From: Dyella flava
Lineage (GTDB): Bacteria > Pseudomonadota > Gammaproteobacteria > Xanthomonadales > Rhodanobacteraceae
Assembly (NCBI RefSeq): GCF_016904955.1
Contig: NZ_JADIKE010000035.1
Coordinates: 124,001 to 188,000 of the forward strand
Length of the DNA: 64,000 nt
Reading direction: 5' to 3'
Shown here in pieces: positions 24,257 through 36,217 of this stretch; the stretch's first letter is position 1; each line of letters starts with the position of its first letter. Under the pieces are notes generated by a model. That model was not told the DNA's origin and searched no databases. It worked only from the letters and a program-made list of their open reading frames with translations. The translations under genes were made by a program, and so were the position numbers.

Positions 24257-27200
24257 TCAGGCGGCGCCGGCCAGCTTGGCCGCTTCGGCAAGGTCAACCT
24301 GCACGAGACGCGAAACACCCGGCTCGCGCATGGTAACGCCGCAAAGCTGGCTGGCCGCTTCCATGGTGGCCTTGTTGTGGCTGACAAAGATGAACTGCAC
24401 CTTTTCGCTCATCTCGCGCACCATATTCGAGAAACGCCCCACGTTCGCCTCGTCCAACGGCGCATCCACTTCGTCCAGCAAACAGAACGGCGCCGGATTC
24501 AGGGCGAAGATGGCAAATACCAGCGAGACCGCGGTAAGCGCCTTTTCGCCACCCGACAGCAGCGTGATGTTGGAGACGCGCTTGCCCGGCGGACGCGCCA
24601 TGATCGACACGCCCGTGCTGAGCAGGTCGTCGCCGGTAAGCTCCAGATAAGCGTGGCCGCCACCGAACAGGCGCGGGAACAATTCCTGCACACCGGCGTT
24701 GACGCGATCAAAGGTTTCCTTGAAACGCTGGCGCGTTTCGCGATCGATCTTCTTGATCGCGTTCTCCAGGGTCTCCATCGCGCTGGTCAGATCGGCGAGC
24801 TGATTGTCGAGGTAGGTCTTGCGCTCGCTCTGTTCGGCGTGCTCCTGGATCGCCGCCAGGTTGACCGGCTCCAGGCGTGCGATCTTCTGCGCCAGGTCGG
24901 CCAGTTGCTGACGCCACTGCGTGGCATCCACATTTTCTGCCAACTCGGCCAGCAAGGTTTCCAGATCCAGGCCGGAAGCGGCAATCGCCTCAGCCAGCTG
25001 ATCGGCGCGCATCTGCAGCGCCTGCGCGGCGAGCTTCTGCTCGGAGACCTTTTCGCGCAGACCGGAGAGTTCCTGCTCCAGATTGTGGCGCTGCTGTTCC
25101 AGCTTGCGGAATTCGATATCGCAGTCTTCCAGCGTGCGGCGGGCATCGACCAGCTGACGATCGACCAGCAGGCGCTGGTCCAGATAGGTCTGACGTTCGG
25201 CTTCCAGCTCGGCAATCGGATCAGAGCCGGCTTCAAGCTGTTCGGCGATTTCGGTACGGCGTGCCTCAATCACCCGGATCTGGCTGTCCATGCGCGCCAG
25301 CGCCTGCTCCAGCGAGCTCAATGACGAACGCTTGGACTCCAGGCTCAAGGCCAGCGCGTGCGCCTGATCAGCCGCCTCGCGGGCATTCATGCGCGCTTCT
25401 TCGCGTGCTTCCAGCAAGGCGCGGCGTTCGTTCTCAAGCTCGCGACGCTGGTCTTCCAGATCGCCCATGTTGTTGACCGATTCGTCCAGGCGTGCGCGCG
25501 CATCGCGCGTCTGCACCTGTAACTCGTCCATCTGCTCGAGCAGGACCGAAATTTCACCAGCCACCTTCTCGGCGCGGGCACGCGCGGTTTCCACTTTGCC
25601 GCGATGGCTTTGCAACTGGCCGGCCAGTTCGGACTGACGGCGGTGCGCGTTGTACAGCTCGCGCTGCGCATCGTCGCGGGCGCGCTCGGCCTCAAACTTG
25701 CTGGTGCGCAAGGTATCGAGCCGCGCGGTAGCTTCTTCGATCTGTGCTTCCAGCGATTCGGTCTGCTCGGTCAGCACGCGAATCTCGCGCTCACGCGCCA
25801 GCACGCCGACCTGATTACCCTGGGCACGACGCACACGCGCCCAACCCGGCCCAAGCCACTCGCCAGTGCGGGTAATCACCGACTGATACGGCGCCAGAGC
25901 GGAAAGCTCAGCTACGCGGCGATGTGCTTCGTCAATCGTTTCCGCGATCAGGACATGACCAAGAATCGTGATCGCCCCGGCCGGCCCGCGCACATGCGCG
26001 GCCAAGGTGCCAGCCGTCGCGGCGCCACCTTCGGTCGCATCCAGCAAGGCAACGTCGGCATCTTTCAGGCCGGGGAACTCGCGGGCCAGATCGTGGGCGC
26101 CGTCAACCAGCACGCTGTCGATAAAACCCGAGAGCACGGTTTCGACCGCGGTTTCCCAACCGGCTTCGACCTGCAGCACCTCACCAAGCCGGCGCTTCTT
26201 ATCCAGGCCAAACTGCGACAACCACGTGCTGGCTGCGCTTTCTTCCTGGCCCAGCGCAGCATTCTGCAAGGCTTCCAGCGAGGCGAGACGGCCGCGAGCC
26301 GTCTGCAACTGCTGGCGCGCTTCGTTCAGCACGCTCTGCACCTGCCGCTCGTCGTCCAGCACTTTTTCATGGTTGAGCTTGTACTGATCGAGCAAGCCGC
26401 CCAGTGACTCAAGACGCTCGCGCTGGGTGTCATGCTCGTTGTGCAACTGCTCGGCAGCAGCATCGAGGGCCGCGACGTCGGTGGCCTTTTGCTCGTTTTC
26501 CAGGGCTTCCTTGCGTTTGCCCAGATCCATCGACTGGCGATCGAGATAGGCCAGCTTGGTGCGCTCGACTTCGGCCGCGCGGCTCGCTTCGCCCGCCGTG
26601 CGGGTATAGGTATCCCAACGCTGCTGCCAATCGGCCAGCTTGGTTTCGGTTTCGCGCTGCGCGTCGGCGGTTTCGTCCTGCATCAGCTGCAGGGCTTCCA
26701 GCCTTGGCTCGCCTTCGGACAAGGCCAGGCGCAAGGTCTCGACTTGCTCGCGATCGGTCGCGATGTGCGTGGCAAGTTCGCCATGCTCACGCTCGGTGTC
26801 CGCCTGCGCGCGCTGCAGACGATCCGCGGTTTCGCGGTTATAGCGAACCTGCTGTTCGACGCGGGCGATCTCCGCCCCAACCTTGTACACCTCGGCCTGC
26901 ACGGTGTTCAGATGCTCGCTGGCTTCGGCATGACGTTCGCGCGCGCTTTCGATCTGCGACTCGATCTGACGCTGCGTAGCCAGGCGTTTTTCGATCTCGA
27001 TTTCCGCGGCGGAAAGTCCCTGCCCCTGCCCTTCGTGCTGGCTCTTGAGCCCACGATATTCCAGGGCGCGCAGTTCAGCTTCCTTGCGCGTCTGCTCTTC
27101 TTTGTAGGCTTTCCAGCGCTCGGCGGCGCGTGCCTGGCGGTTGAGGTGTTCAAGCTGCTTGTCCACCTCGTCGCGCACGTCACGCACGCGATCAAGGTTT

Positions 27201-27766
27201 TCGCGCGTGGCCTTGATGCGGCTCTCGGTTTCCTTGCGGCGCTCCTTGTACTTGGAGATGCCGGCCGCTTCTTCCAGATGCGTGCGCAGCTCTTCCGGAT
27301 GCGCTTCGATGATCTGGCTGATCATGCCCTGCTCGATGATCGAGTAGCTGCGCGGGCCCAGACCGGTCCCCAGGAACAGATCAGTGATATCGCGACGGCG
27401 GCAGCGCGCACCGTTGAGAAAATACGATGACTGCCCGTCACGCGTCACCTGGCGCTTCACCGAGATTTCGGCGTACTGCGCGTATTCGCCCTGAATGGTG
27501 CCGTCCGCGTTATCGAAAATCAGCTCGACCGTCGCCTGCCCCACCGGCTTGCGCGCATTGGAGCCGGAGAAGATCACGTCGGTGATCGAATCGCCGCGCA
27601 AGCGGCTGGCTGCGCTCTCGCCCATCACCCAGCGAATGGCGTCGATGATGTTGGACTTGCCGCAACCGTTGGGCCCCACCACACCAGTCATGTTGGTGGG
27701 CAGGTGCAAGGTGGTCGGATCGACGAAGGATTTGAATCCCGCGAGTTTGATCGTGGTTAGGCGCAT
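24257..27766 (-). CDS. smc: Chromosome partition protein SMC
   Basis: An 1169-residue SMC ATPase. The N-terminal head has Walker A (GPNGCGKSNIIDAI). Two long coiled coils (about 165-500 and 670-1000) flank a hinge (about 510-650, EEAGW-like VEAGWETAVETVLSGFIDSVLVDG). The C-terminal head carries the signature LLSGGEKALTAVSLVF and Walker B FCLLDEVDAPLDEANVGRF. It organises and segregates the chromosome with ScpA/ScpB, which are not in this window. It heads the smc-zipA unit. This lineage uses SMC rather than MukB. Confidence 0.96.
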   Translation of the reverse strand: MRLTTIKLAGFKSFVDPTTLHLPTNMTGVVGPNGCGKSNIIDAIRWVMGESAASRLRGDSITDVIFSGSNARKPVGQATVELIFDNADGTIQGEYAQYAEISVKRQVTRDGQSSYFLNGARCRRRDITDLFLGTGLGPRSYSIIEQGMISQIIEAHPEELRTHLEEAAGISKYKERRKETESRIKATRENLDRVRDVRDEVDKQLEHLNRQARAAERWKAYKEEQTRKEAELRALEYRGLKSQHEGQGQGLSAAEIEIEKRLATQRQIESQIESARERHAEASEHLNTVQAEVYKVGAEIARVEQQVRYNRETADRLQRAQADTEREHGELATHIATDREQVETLRLALSEGEPRLEALQLMQDETADAQRETETKLADWQQRWDTYTRTAGEASRAAEVERTKLAYLDRQSMDLGKRKEALENEQKATDVAALDAAAEQLHNEHDTQRERLESLGGLLDQYKLNHEKVLDDERQVQSVLNEARQQLQTARGRLASLEALQNAALGQEESAASTWLSQFGLDKKRRLGEVLQVEAGWETAVETVLSGFIDSVLVDGAHDLAREFPGLKDADVALLDATEGGAATAGTLAAHVRGPAGAITILGHVLIAETIDEAHRRVAELSALAPYQSVITRTGEWLGPGWARVRRAQGNQVGVLAREREIRVLTEQTESLEAQIEEATARLDTLRTSKFEAERARDDAQRELYNAHRRQSELAGQLQSHRGKVETARARAEKVAGEISVLLEQMDELQVQTRDARARLDESVNNMGDLEDQRRELENERRALLEAREEARMNAREAADQAHALALSLESKRSSLSSLEQALARMDSQIRVIEARRTEIAEQLEAGSDPIAELEAERQTYLDQRLLVDRQLVDARRTLEDCDIEFRKLEQQRHNLEQELSGLREKVSEQKLAAQALQMRADQLAEAIAASGLDLETLLAELAENVDATQWRQQLADLAQKIARLEPVNLAAIQEHAEQSERKTYLDNQLADLTSAMETLENAIKKIDRETRQRFKETFDRVNAGVQELFPRLFGGGHAYLELTGDDLLSTGVSIMARPPGKRVSNITLLSGGEKALTAVSLVFAIFALNPAPFCLLDEVDAPLDEANVGRFSNMVREMSEKVQFIFVSHNKATMEAASQLCGVTMREPGVSRLVQVDLAEAAKLAGAA

Positions 27767-27900
27767 GCAGAGTCAGCAGCTCGGAAAGTGGTGGTCCGCC
27801 CCGGCGGACGACGGGTCACTGTGCCAAACACGTGACAGCATCGCAATGCGTTCGAAGCGTTGAGCGACCTGAAGAGGGTGATCCAACCGATTGATTCGGC

Positions 27901-28161
27901 TCAATCTGGCGCTTTGGCGTCGATAGAAAGGGCATGAATGCCGCTATCCATCAGCTCGCCTAGTGCAGCATAGATCATCCGATGCCGCTTGATCGGCAAG
28001 GCGCCGGCGAATTCGGGGCTGACGATGCGCACGTGGAAATGCCCTTTCCCTTCATTGGCATGACCGGCGTGTTTGTAGCCCTCGTCGAGAACGTCGAGCT
28101 CGGAGGGATGAAGCGCCGCATCAAGGCGGCGACGAATCTCTTCCACCATCGCGGCGGTCAT
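27901..28161 (-). CDS. BolA-family protein
   Basis: An 86-residue BolA/IbaG-type protein, a small KH-like fold that works with monothiol glutaredoxins in iron-sulfur handling and stress morphology. Family features: [13 protein letters not shown] start ([13 protein letters not shown]), [26 protein letters not shown] with the conserved His, and [25 protein letters not shown]. The ATG at 28161 overlaps the stop of the upstream YciI-like gene (ATGA), indicating coupling. Confidence 0.88.
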   Translation of the reverse strand: MTAAMVEEIRRRLDAALHPSELDVLDEGYKHAGHANEGKGHFHVRIVSPEFAGALPIKRHRMIYAALGELMDSGIHALSIDAKAPD

Positions 28162-28460
28162 GCCGGCAACGCCTTGAGGAAAGGCTTTACGTTGACGCTG
28201 GCATAGACGTTTGCGTCGACATAGGGGTCGACCCTCGCCCATTGCTCGGCCTCAGCCAGCGAGGTGAACTCGGCGATGATCAGGCTGCCCGTGAAACCAG
28301 CCGGCCCCGGCTGTTGCGCGTCGATGGCCGGAAACGGGCCTGCCAACAGAAGGCGGCCTTCCTGCTGCAGCTTTTCCAGTCGCGCCAGATGTGCGCCGCG
28401 CGCGGCCAACCGGCGCTCCAGTGAATCAGGATGGTCCGTGCCGGTAATGGCATACCACAT
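28158..28460 (-). CDS. YciI-family protein
   Basis: A 100-residue ferredoxin-like-fold protein of the YciI family, with [39 protein letters not shown] and [22 protein letters not shown] containing the conserved DP-(Y/F) segment. The His and Asp residues of the putative active site are present (AHL..., WARVDPY). Biochemical role unknown. It is translationally coupled to bolA downstream, an association also seen in other gammaproteobacteria. Confidence 0.88.
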   Translation of the reverse strand: MWYAITGTDHPDSLERRLAARGAHLARLEKLQQEGRLLLAGPFPAIDAQQPGPAGFTGSLIIAEFTSLAEAEQWARVDPYVDANVYASVNVKPFLKALPA

Positions 28461-28615
28461 GTGTCGTACTCCCTCGATTGATCGGCGATTTTATCCGACC
28501 GCGTCATGGAACACCCGATACTTCTTGAAGTCAGGTCGCGAGAGCCCCATCGGCAGTTCACCAATCTGACCGGGGAGTGCCGGCCACGTGGTCGACGTTT
28601 GTGGATGGACTAAGC
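28461..28615. other. Short intergenic stretch upstream of yciI
   Basis: Divergent gap of 155 bases between the YciI-like gene and the YidC-like pseudogene. No repeat or promoter pair stood out. Confidence 0.35.
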
Positions 28616-29076
28616 ATGCTGTTGGCTCAACTGGCCCATTGGCTTGATGGCAGTTACGGTGCCGCCGTGATCGTCATGGCCATCGTTGTTCGCCTGACCC
28701 TGCTGCCGGTAACACTGCACGCGGCCGAACTGGCCTGGCATCGACAGCGCACCTTGGCGCGCTTGAAGCCGGGCTGCAACGGCTGCGCGATCGTCATGCC
28801 AAGGATCCGACTGCCTACGCAACGCCATTGCAGGCGCTCTATCGCAAGCACCAGATAACCAATGGATGGGGAAGCGGCATGCTTACCGCCATCGTGCAGG
28901 CACCCCTGGGCACCGGCATCTACGCAGCCATTCGCCAGAGCGTGGCCGGAGCCGGCAGCGTCGGGGTGCTGCAGGCCGCCCTGCCGCGCCATCGGCTAAC
29001 CCGGAGCGGCCACCCGCATACCCGCCCAGGCGATGAGCCTGGGCCCCATGTGATACCTGTCAGTAGCGATCCCTGA
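28616..29076 (+). pseudogene. Frameshifted YidC/Oxa1-like membrane insertase remnant
   Basis: From 28616 the frame reads MLLAQLAHWLDGSYGAAVIVMAIVVRLTLLPVTLHAAELAWHRQRTLARLKPG, a first membrane segment plus the cytoplasmic loop of a small YidC/Oxa1-type insertase. At about 28772 homology jumps to another frame and continues LQRLRDRHAKDPTAYATPLQALYRKHQITNGWGSGMLTAIVQAPLGTGIYAAIRQS, again typical. After about 28960 the similarity fades without the remaining membrane segments. The full protein therefore needs at least one frameshift correction and is also 3'-degraded. The functional yidC is expected near the replication origin. Confidence 0.75.
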
Positions 29077-29228
29077 CAACGTCCGCTGCCTCGCCGGGCA
29101 CGTTCCGCGCACGCTTCCCCTACCCCGGACCCGCGCTCATCTGCTCATTCCAGATGCGCCCGAGCGCCACCGGAACGCCACTTCGGCACATCGCAACCAC
29201 CTAGGCCATCAGTCATGGCGCACGGTCG
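29077..29228. other. Intergenic stretch upstream of GntR operon
   Basis: About 150 bases with CCTACCCCGGACCCG-type sequence and no gene or clear repeat. It borders the operon promoter. Confidence 0.35.
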
Positions 29229-29266
29229 TTGACAGGTTCGAAGATAGTGTTATAGTTCACTACAAC
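29229..29266 (+). promoter_or_regulatory. Promoter and operator of the YtrA-type operon
   Basis: A perfect -35 TTGACA (29229-29234), a 16-base spacer and TATAGT (29251-29256). The -10 is embedded in the near-perfect palindrome GTTATAGT-TC-ACTACAAC (29249-29266, 7 of 8 pairs). A repressor bound there would block RNA polymerase. The operon's own GntR protein is the obvious candidate for autorepression. Confidence 0.7.
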
Positions 29267-29298
29267 ACCGGTCCACGAGATCACCAAGGAGAGCCGTC

Positions 29299-29619
29299 AT
29301 GAAAGCACCGAACCCGATCGCCATCACCGCCGCGGTTCTGTTTACCACGGTCAGCCTGGTTGCCTTGAGCCCGAGCACCCCGAAAATCCCGGCCACCGAA
29401 ATCAATGGCCTGAAGGTCATCAACCTGGCCCCGGTCGAAGTGCGCCCCACCGCCGATGACCAGCGCGCAGCCGCCCTACTGGCTGCCGCCAGCCTGAGCA
29501 TCGCCAACTCGCCCATCGCGCGTCAGACCGAAAGCAGCGCAAGCCTGCTCGGTGCGCAACTGGCCATGCCCTACTATTCGTTTGGCTCCACCAAGTTCGC
29601 CGGCATCAGCAAGGAATAA
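29299..29619 (+). CDS. Small exported/membrane-anchored protein of unknown function
   Basis: A 106-residue protein that I do not recognise. It has one hydrophobic N-terminal segment (about 8-24, AITAAVLFTTVSLVAL) that could be a signal peptide or anchor. A Pro-rich stretch (LSPSTPKIPATE) and an Ala-rich helix (DDQRAAALLAAASLSIAN) follow. It is the first gene of the YtrA-type operon, 30 bases behind the palindromic operator and with GGAGAG upstream of the ATG, so it should be made whenever the operon is induced. Confidence 0.7.
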   Translation: MKAPNPIAITAAVLFTTVSLVALSPSTPKIPATEINGLKVINLAPVEVRPTADDQRAAALLAAASLSIANSPIARQTESSASLLGAQLAMPYYSFGSTKFAGISKE

Positions 29620-29623
29620 ATCC

Positions 29624-29998
29624 ATGTCCATCACCTGGAACGACAGCGTCCCGATCTATCGCCAACTACGCGAACGCGTCGTGGCGATGATCCTGGACGG
29701 CGCCTTGAACGAGGGCGACCCGCTGCCGTCAGTGCGCCAGGTAGCCGCGGATTTCCAGATCAATCCGCTCACCGTGTCCAAGGCGTACCAGGAACTGGTC
29801 GATGACCAACTTGTGGAAAAAAGGAGGGGATTGGGCATGTTCGTTACCGATGGAGCCCGTGAGGCACTGCTCAAATCCGAGCGTGAGCGCTTTCTGCGTG
29901 AAGAATGGCCGGCGCTGTATGCACGTTTGCAACGCCTGGGCCTGGATCTGAAAACCCTGATGCGCGAAGCGCAGCAGGATACGGAGAGCCAGTCATGA
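29624..29998 (+). CDS. GntR-family regulator, YtrA subfamily
   Basis: A 124-residue regulator. The winged helix at the N-terminus reads PIYRQLRERVVAMILDGALNEGDPLPSVRQVAADFQINPLTVSKAYQELVDDQLVEKRRGLGMFV. The short C-terminal tail, without an effector domain, is the YtrA hallmark. Such repressors control ABC transporters and respond to cell-envelope-acting compounds in several bacteria. It is embedded in the ABC operon: 4 bases behind the small exported protein and overlapping the ATPase gene by 4 bases. It is the likely ligand of the palindrome at 29249-29266. Confidence 0.92.
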   Translation: MSITWNDSVPIYRQLRERVVAMILDGALNEGDPLPSVRQVAADFQINPLTVSKAYQELVDDQLVEKRRGLGMFVTDGAREALLKSERERFLREEWPALYARLQRLGLDLKTLMREAQQDTESQS

Positions 29999-30852
29999 AT
30001 GCTGTCGTCACTGCCAGCGGTCTGAGCAAGCGCTACAAAAACGCCATTGCGCTGGATAGCGTGAGTTTCGATATCCAGCCCGGCCGCATCGTCGGCCTGA
30101 TCGGCCCGAACGGCGCCGGCAAGACCACGGCATTGAAAGCGATGCTTGGCCTGACCGATTTCCAGGGTCATCTGAGTGTATTGGGGCTGGATCCGCGCAC
30201 CCAGCGCGACAAGTTGATGGAACAGGTGTGCTTTATCGCCGACGTCGCCGTGCTGCCACGCTGGATTCGGGTACGCGAGGCCGTGGACTTCGTGGCCAAC
30301 GTGCATCCGCGCTTCAACCGCGCCAAATGCGAGGCATTCCTGGCCCGGACCAAGCTGACGCCCGACCAGCGCGTGCGCCAGATGTCCAAGGGTATGATCG
30401 TGCAGTTGCACCTGGCACTGGTGATGGCGATCGATGCCAAGATCCTGGTGCTCGACGAGCCCACGCTCGGCCTGGATATCCTCTATCGCAAGCAGTTCTA
30501 TCAAAGTCTGCTGGAAGAATATTTCGACGATAACAAGACGATTATCGTCACCACGCACCAGGTTGAAGAGATCGAGCACATCCTCACCGACCTGATGTTC
30601 ATCCGCGACGGCAAGATCGTGCTGGACACCGACATGGACGCCGTCGGCCAGCGTTTTGCTGAAGTGATGGTCAACGCCGAGATGGCCGCGACCGCACGTC
30701 AGATGCATCCACTGGACGAACGCCAGGTGTTCGGCAAGAGCATCTTCCTGTTCGACGGCGTCGATCACGCACGACTGCGGGCGCTCGGCGAAATCCGCCG
30801 TCCCTCGGTCAGCGATCTGTTCGTCGCCACCATGAAGGGGACCTACGCATGA
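29995..30852 (+). CDS. ABC transporter ATP-binding protein
   Basis: A 285-residue ABC ATPase. Walker A is GPNGAGKTTALKAM (about 41-54) and Walker B is ILVLDEPTLGLD; the switch histidine lies in IIVTTHQVEEIEH. The ABC signature is divergent (QMSKGMIVQLHLALVM instead of LSGGQ), a feature shared by YtrB-type ATPases in GntR-YtrA operons. It is translationally coupled to the regulator upstream and to the permease downstream (ATGA overlaps). The substrate is unknown; peptide antibiotics or lipid-linked compounds are the usual suggestion. Confidence 0.92.
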   Translation: MNAVVTASGLSKRYKNAIALDSVSFDIQPGRIVGLIGPNGAGKTTALKAMLGLTDFQGHLSVLGLDPRTQRDKLMEQVCFIADVAVLPRWIRVREAVDFVANVHPRFNRAKCEAFLARTKLTPDQRVRQMSKGMIVQLHLALVMAIDAKILVLDEPTLGLDILYRKQFYQSLLEEYFDDNKTIIVTTHQVEEIEHILTDLMFIRDGKIVLDTDMDAVGQRFAEVMVNAEMAATARQMHPLDERQVFGKSIFLFDGVDHARLRALGEIRRPSVSDLFVATMKGTYA

Positions 30853-31802
30853 AAACCCTGTACTGGTTGATCAAGCGCGAATTCTGGGAGCACCGCGGTG
30901 GCTTTTTCTGGGCACCGGCCATCACGGTTGCGGCCTTCCTTTTGATCGCGATCATGTCGCTCACCGTCGGCGAGGTCATGGGACATCACGCGGGCATGTT
31001 CCCGTGGGACGGTCACATCAAAGGCTTCCAGCCAGGCGATATGAGCCTCGAACAGCTTCAGCAAGCTGGAACGGTGCTCGACGCATCCATCTGCTTCAGC
31101 GCAATCGTGGTGCTGGCCGTCATGGCGATCGTGGTGTTCTTTTATTGCCTGGGATCGCTCTACGATGACCGCAGGGACCGCAGCATCCTGTTCTGGGAGT
31201 CGCTGCCGATCTCGAATTGGAAAACGATCCTTTCGAAGGTGCTCAGCGCCACCGTCGTGGCCCCGGTCATCGCCACTGTCATCGGCGTCCTGTTCGGGCT
31301 ATTACTGCTCGTGCTGGGGCTGTTTACTGCGATGTTCCATGGATTCAATGCCTGGCACTTTCTGATCGCCGCACATCCGATCCAGGTCACCGTCGAGATC
31401 ATCGCGCTGATCCCGCTCTACGCACTATGCGCACTTCCTACCATCGGCTGGCTGATGCTCTGCTCTGCTTGGTCGCGCAGCATGCCCTTCCTGTGGGCGC
31501 TGGTCATCCCGCTGGCCAGTAACTTGATAGTGTGGTGGCTGGACCTGATCGGGCTTCTGAACCTCAACGCGCGCTGGTATCTGCAACACGTCACAGCACG
31601 CCTGCTGTTCGCCCTTCGTCCAGCCAACTGGCTCCAGTTTTCGTCCCAAGTACAGTTCGACCACGTCACGACATTGGACCTGTTGAACCTGATGGGTAAC
31701 TACTCCGCACTGGCATCACCCGAATTGTGGGCCGGCGTGGCCGCCGGAATCGTCATGCTCGCCGGCGCCATCTGGCTACGCCGCTGGCGCACCGAGACCT
31801 GA
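30849..31802 (+). CDS. ABC transporter permease
   Basis: A 317-residue ABC-2-like membrane protein with about six hydrophobic segments: WAPAITVAAFLLIAIMSLTV near the N-terminus, then AIVVLAVMAIVVFFYCLGSLY, ATVVAPVIATVIGVLFGLLLLVL, IIALIPLYALCALPTIGWLML, FLWALVIPLASNLIVWWL and a C-terminal AGVAAGIVMLAGAIW. The segment YDDRRDRSILFWESLPIS after the second helix is typical of this permease family. It pairs with the ATPase whose stop it overlaps. Confidence 0.9.
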   Translation: MKTLYWLIKREFWEHRGGFFWAPAITVAAFLLIAIMSLTVGEVMGHHAGMFPWDGHIKGFQPGDMSLEQLQQAGTVLDASICFSAIVVLAVMAIVVFFYCLGSLYDDRRDRSILFWESLPISNWKTILSKVLSATVVAPVIATVIGVLFGLLLLVLGLFTAMFHGFNAWHFLIAAHPIQVTVEIIALIPLYALCALPTIGWLMLCSAWSRSMPFLWALVIPLASNLIVWWLDLIGLLNLNARWYLQHVTARLLFALRPANWLQFSSQVQFDHVTTLDLLNLMGNYSALASPELWAGVAAGIVMLAGAIWLRRWRTET

Positions 31803-31850
31803 CACGACATCCTTGCCGCCTCGTCAACCATGATCAAAGGGGAATGCATC

Positions 31851-32384
31851 ATGAAGTACCAAGGGATGATTCTGCTGGTTGCGCTATGCGCGGTAGGAAG
31901 CGCCTGCGACATGTCTGATACCTCCATGGCCAATGGCGCAATCACATTGAAGAACGACATCGTGACCCTGCATGTCAGCGGCGCGCCGGATGCCGCCATC
32001 AATGCCGCCGGCGACCTGCAAGTTGGAGACAAGGTCGTGACGGTCAACGCCGCAGAACGCGGCCTGCTGATGATGTATTACCAAAGCGTCCACGACGTGA
32101 ATCACACCGGCAGGGAGATGGGCAAGATCGGCACCAAAGTGGGCGCCAAGGCGCTCAAGGACAAAGTGGAAGGCAAGTCGAAAACCGACCAGGATCAGGA
32201 TGCCGAAGCTGGTGGCCAGCAGTTGCATCAGCTCAGCCGCCAGATCTGCCAGGATCAAGCCAACATCAAGACCGTGCAGGACCAGCTCACCGCGCAGCTG
32301 GCGGACTTCAAACCCTACGCAAACATCATCACGCAGGACAGTGTTACGAGCTGCCAGAAAGACGACGACGATGACAAGGATTGA
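31851..32384 (+). CDS. DUF2884 (YggN-like) family protein, copy 1
   Basis: A 177-residue exported protein, with signal peptide MKYQGMILLVALCAVGSAC (possible but weak lipobox). The core INAAGDLQVGDKVVTVNAAERGLLMMYYQSVHDV matches the YggN/DUF2884 family of periplasmic proteins of unknown function, as does the C-terminal CQDQANIKTVQDQLTAQLADFKPYANI. The tail is strongly acidic (KDDDDDKD). It lies 48 bases behind the ABC permease, with GGGGAA before the ATG, so it is probably the fifth gene of the YtrA-type operon. The paralogue at 32436 has the same layout. Confidence 0.78.
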   Translation: MKYQGMILLVALCAVGSACDMSDTSMANGAITLKNDIVTLHVSGAPDAAINAAGDLQVGDKVVTVNAAERGLLMMYYQSVHDVNHTGREMGKIGTKVGAKALKDKVEGKSKTDQDQDAEAGGQQLHQLSRQICQDQANIKTVQDQLTAQLADFKPYANIITQDSVTSCQKDDDDDKD

Positions 32385-32435
32385 GCCTTCGTCCCCTCGT
32401 GCACCCATTCACGCCAGCTAGCAACGGGTCTTCCC

Positions 32436-33002
32436 ATGAAGTACGCAACCGCACTCGGAATGTTGACACTATGCAGTGTGCTGGCCGCATGCGGTAATGA
32501 TTCGGATCGCCATTCGATCACGCGTGGTACCGACATTCATTTGTCCAGCGGCAGCATCCGCTCCGAGAACGGACAAATCAGCTTGAGCATATCGGAAGCG
32601 CCGGATGCGACGATCAGCGCGCAGGGCGAGCTGACAATCAATCAGCAAGCGGTCGCGGTTGATCCGGCCTCACGCGATTTGCTGAAGTCGTATTACCAGA
32701 ACGCGATAGCAGTGCACGCCGATGGAATGGCCACCGCCAAAGCCGGTGAGGACGTGGGCGAACAAGCCCTGGAAAGCGTGAAGCAAGCCATCAACAGTGG
32801 CCATTCCGATCAGATCCAGCAGCAGATCGAAGCCAAGGCCCAGGTATTGAAAGAAACTGCACTGAAGGTGTGCCAGGATCTTGGCAACATCCAGTCTGCT
32901 CAGGATCAGTTGGCAACGCAGCTTCCGGCCTTCAAGCCCTACGGTCACATGGTGACCGCTGACGACGTCAGCGACTGCAGGAACGACATCCACGTTCGAT
33001 GA
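32436..33002 (+). CDS. DUF2884 (YggN-like) lipoprotein, copy 2
   Basis: A 188-residue predicted lipoprotein with signal peptide and lipobox VLAAC (Cys19). The core ISAQGELTINQQAVAVDPASRDLLKSYYQNAIAV aligns with copy 1, as does VCQDLGNIQSAQDQLATQLPAFKPYGHMV. Both keep the two cysteines flanking the C-terminal helical pair (KVCQD and DVSDC). It arose by tandem duplication and has diverged strongly, so the copies likely have different partners. Function unknown. Confidence 0.8.
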   Translation: MKYATALGMLTLCSVLAACGNDSDRHSITRGTDIHLSSGSIRSENGQISLSISEAPDATISAQGELTINQQAVAVDPASRDLLKSYYQNAIAVHADGMATAKAGEDVGEQALESVKQAINSGHSDQIQQQIEAKAQVLKETALKVCQDLGNIQSAQDQLATQLPAFKPYGHMVTADDVSDCRNDIHVR

Positions 33003-33041
33003 TGCCGCCCGGCACGGACGGCATCACGCGGCTAGATAGCA

Positions 33042-34439
<1,398 letters not shown>

Positions 34440-34592
34440 GGCTATGCCTCGTACTGGGGGAACTGATTTGGAAACGTGAGCTGAAATGAGGAGCCCGCGG
34501 CGACATAACAAGGCCATCGGCGCATTCTCCGGCCGCCCGACTATAGGCCCGCCGACGTAAACCTTGCGGCAATGTAAAATGGCGGATTCTGA

Positions 34593-35978
<1,386 letters not shown>

Positions 35979-36217
35979 TCTGCAAGGCCCGGCAAGACAG
36001 GGCAGCATGGCTCGTACTGCATGGGATGCTCTGATTGATTCCACCTACGGCATGGTCCGGAAAGCTCGCAAAGTCTGTTGCGCGGCGCAGATAAGACTGG
36101 CCGTCTTATCGCGACGCGTGGCACAGTGAGGCCTTCTGGACATCGCTCTTCGATCAGACAGGAACAGTGCCACGTGGAATCCTTCAGAGCATCCCTAGCC
36201 CGGTTCGATCGAGCGCC

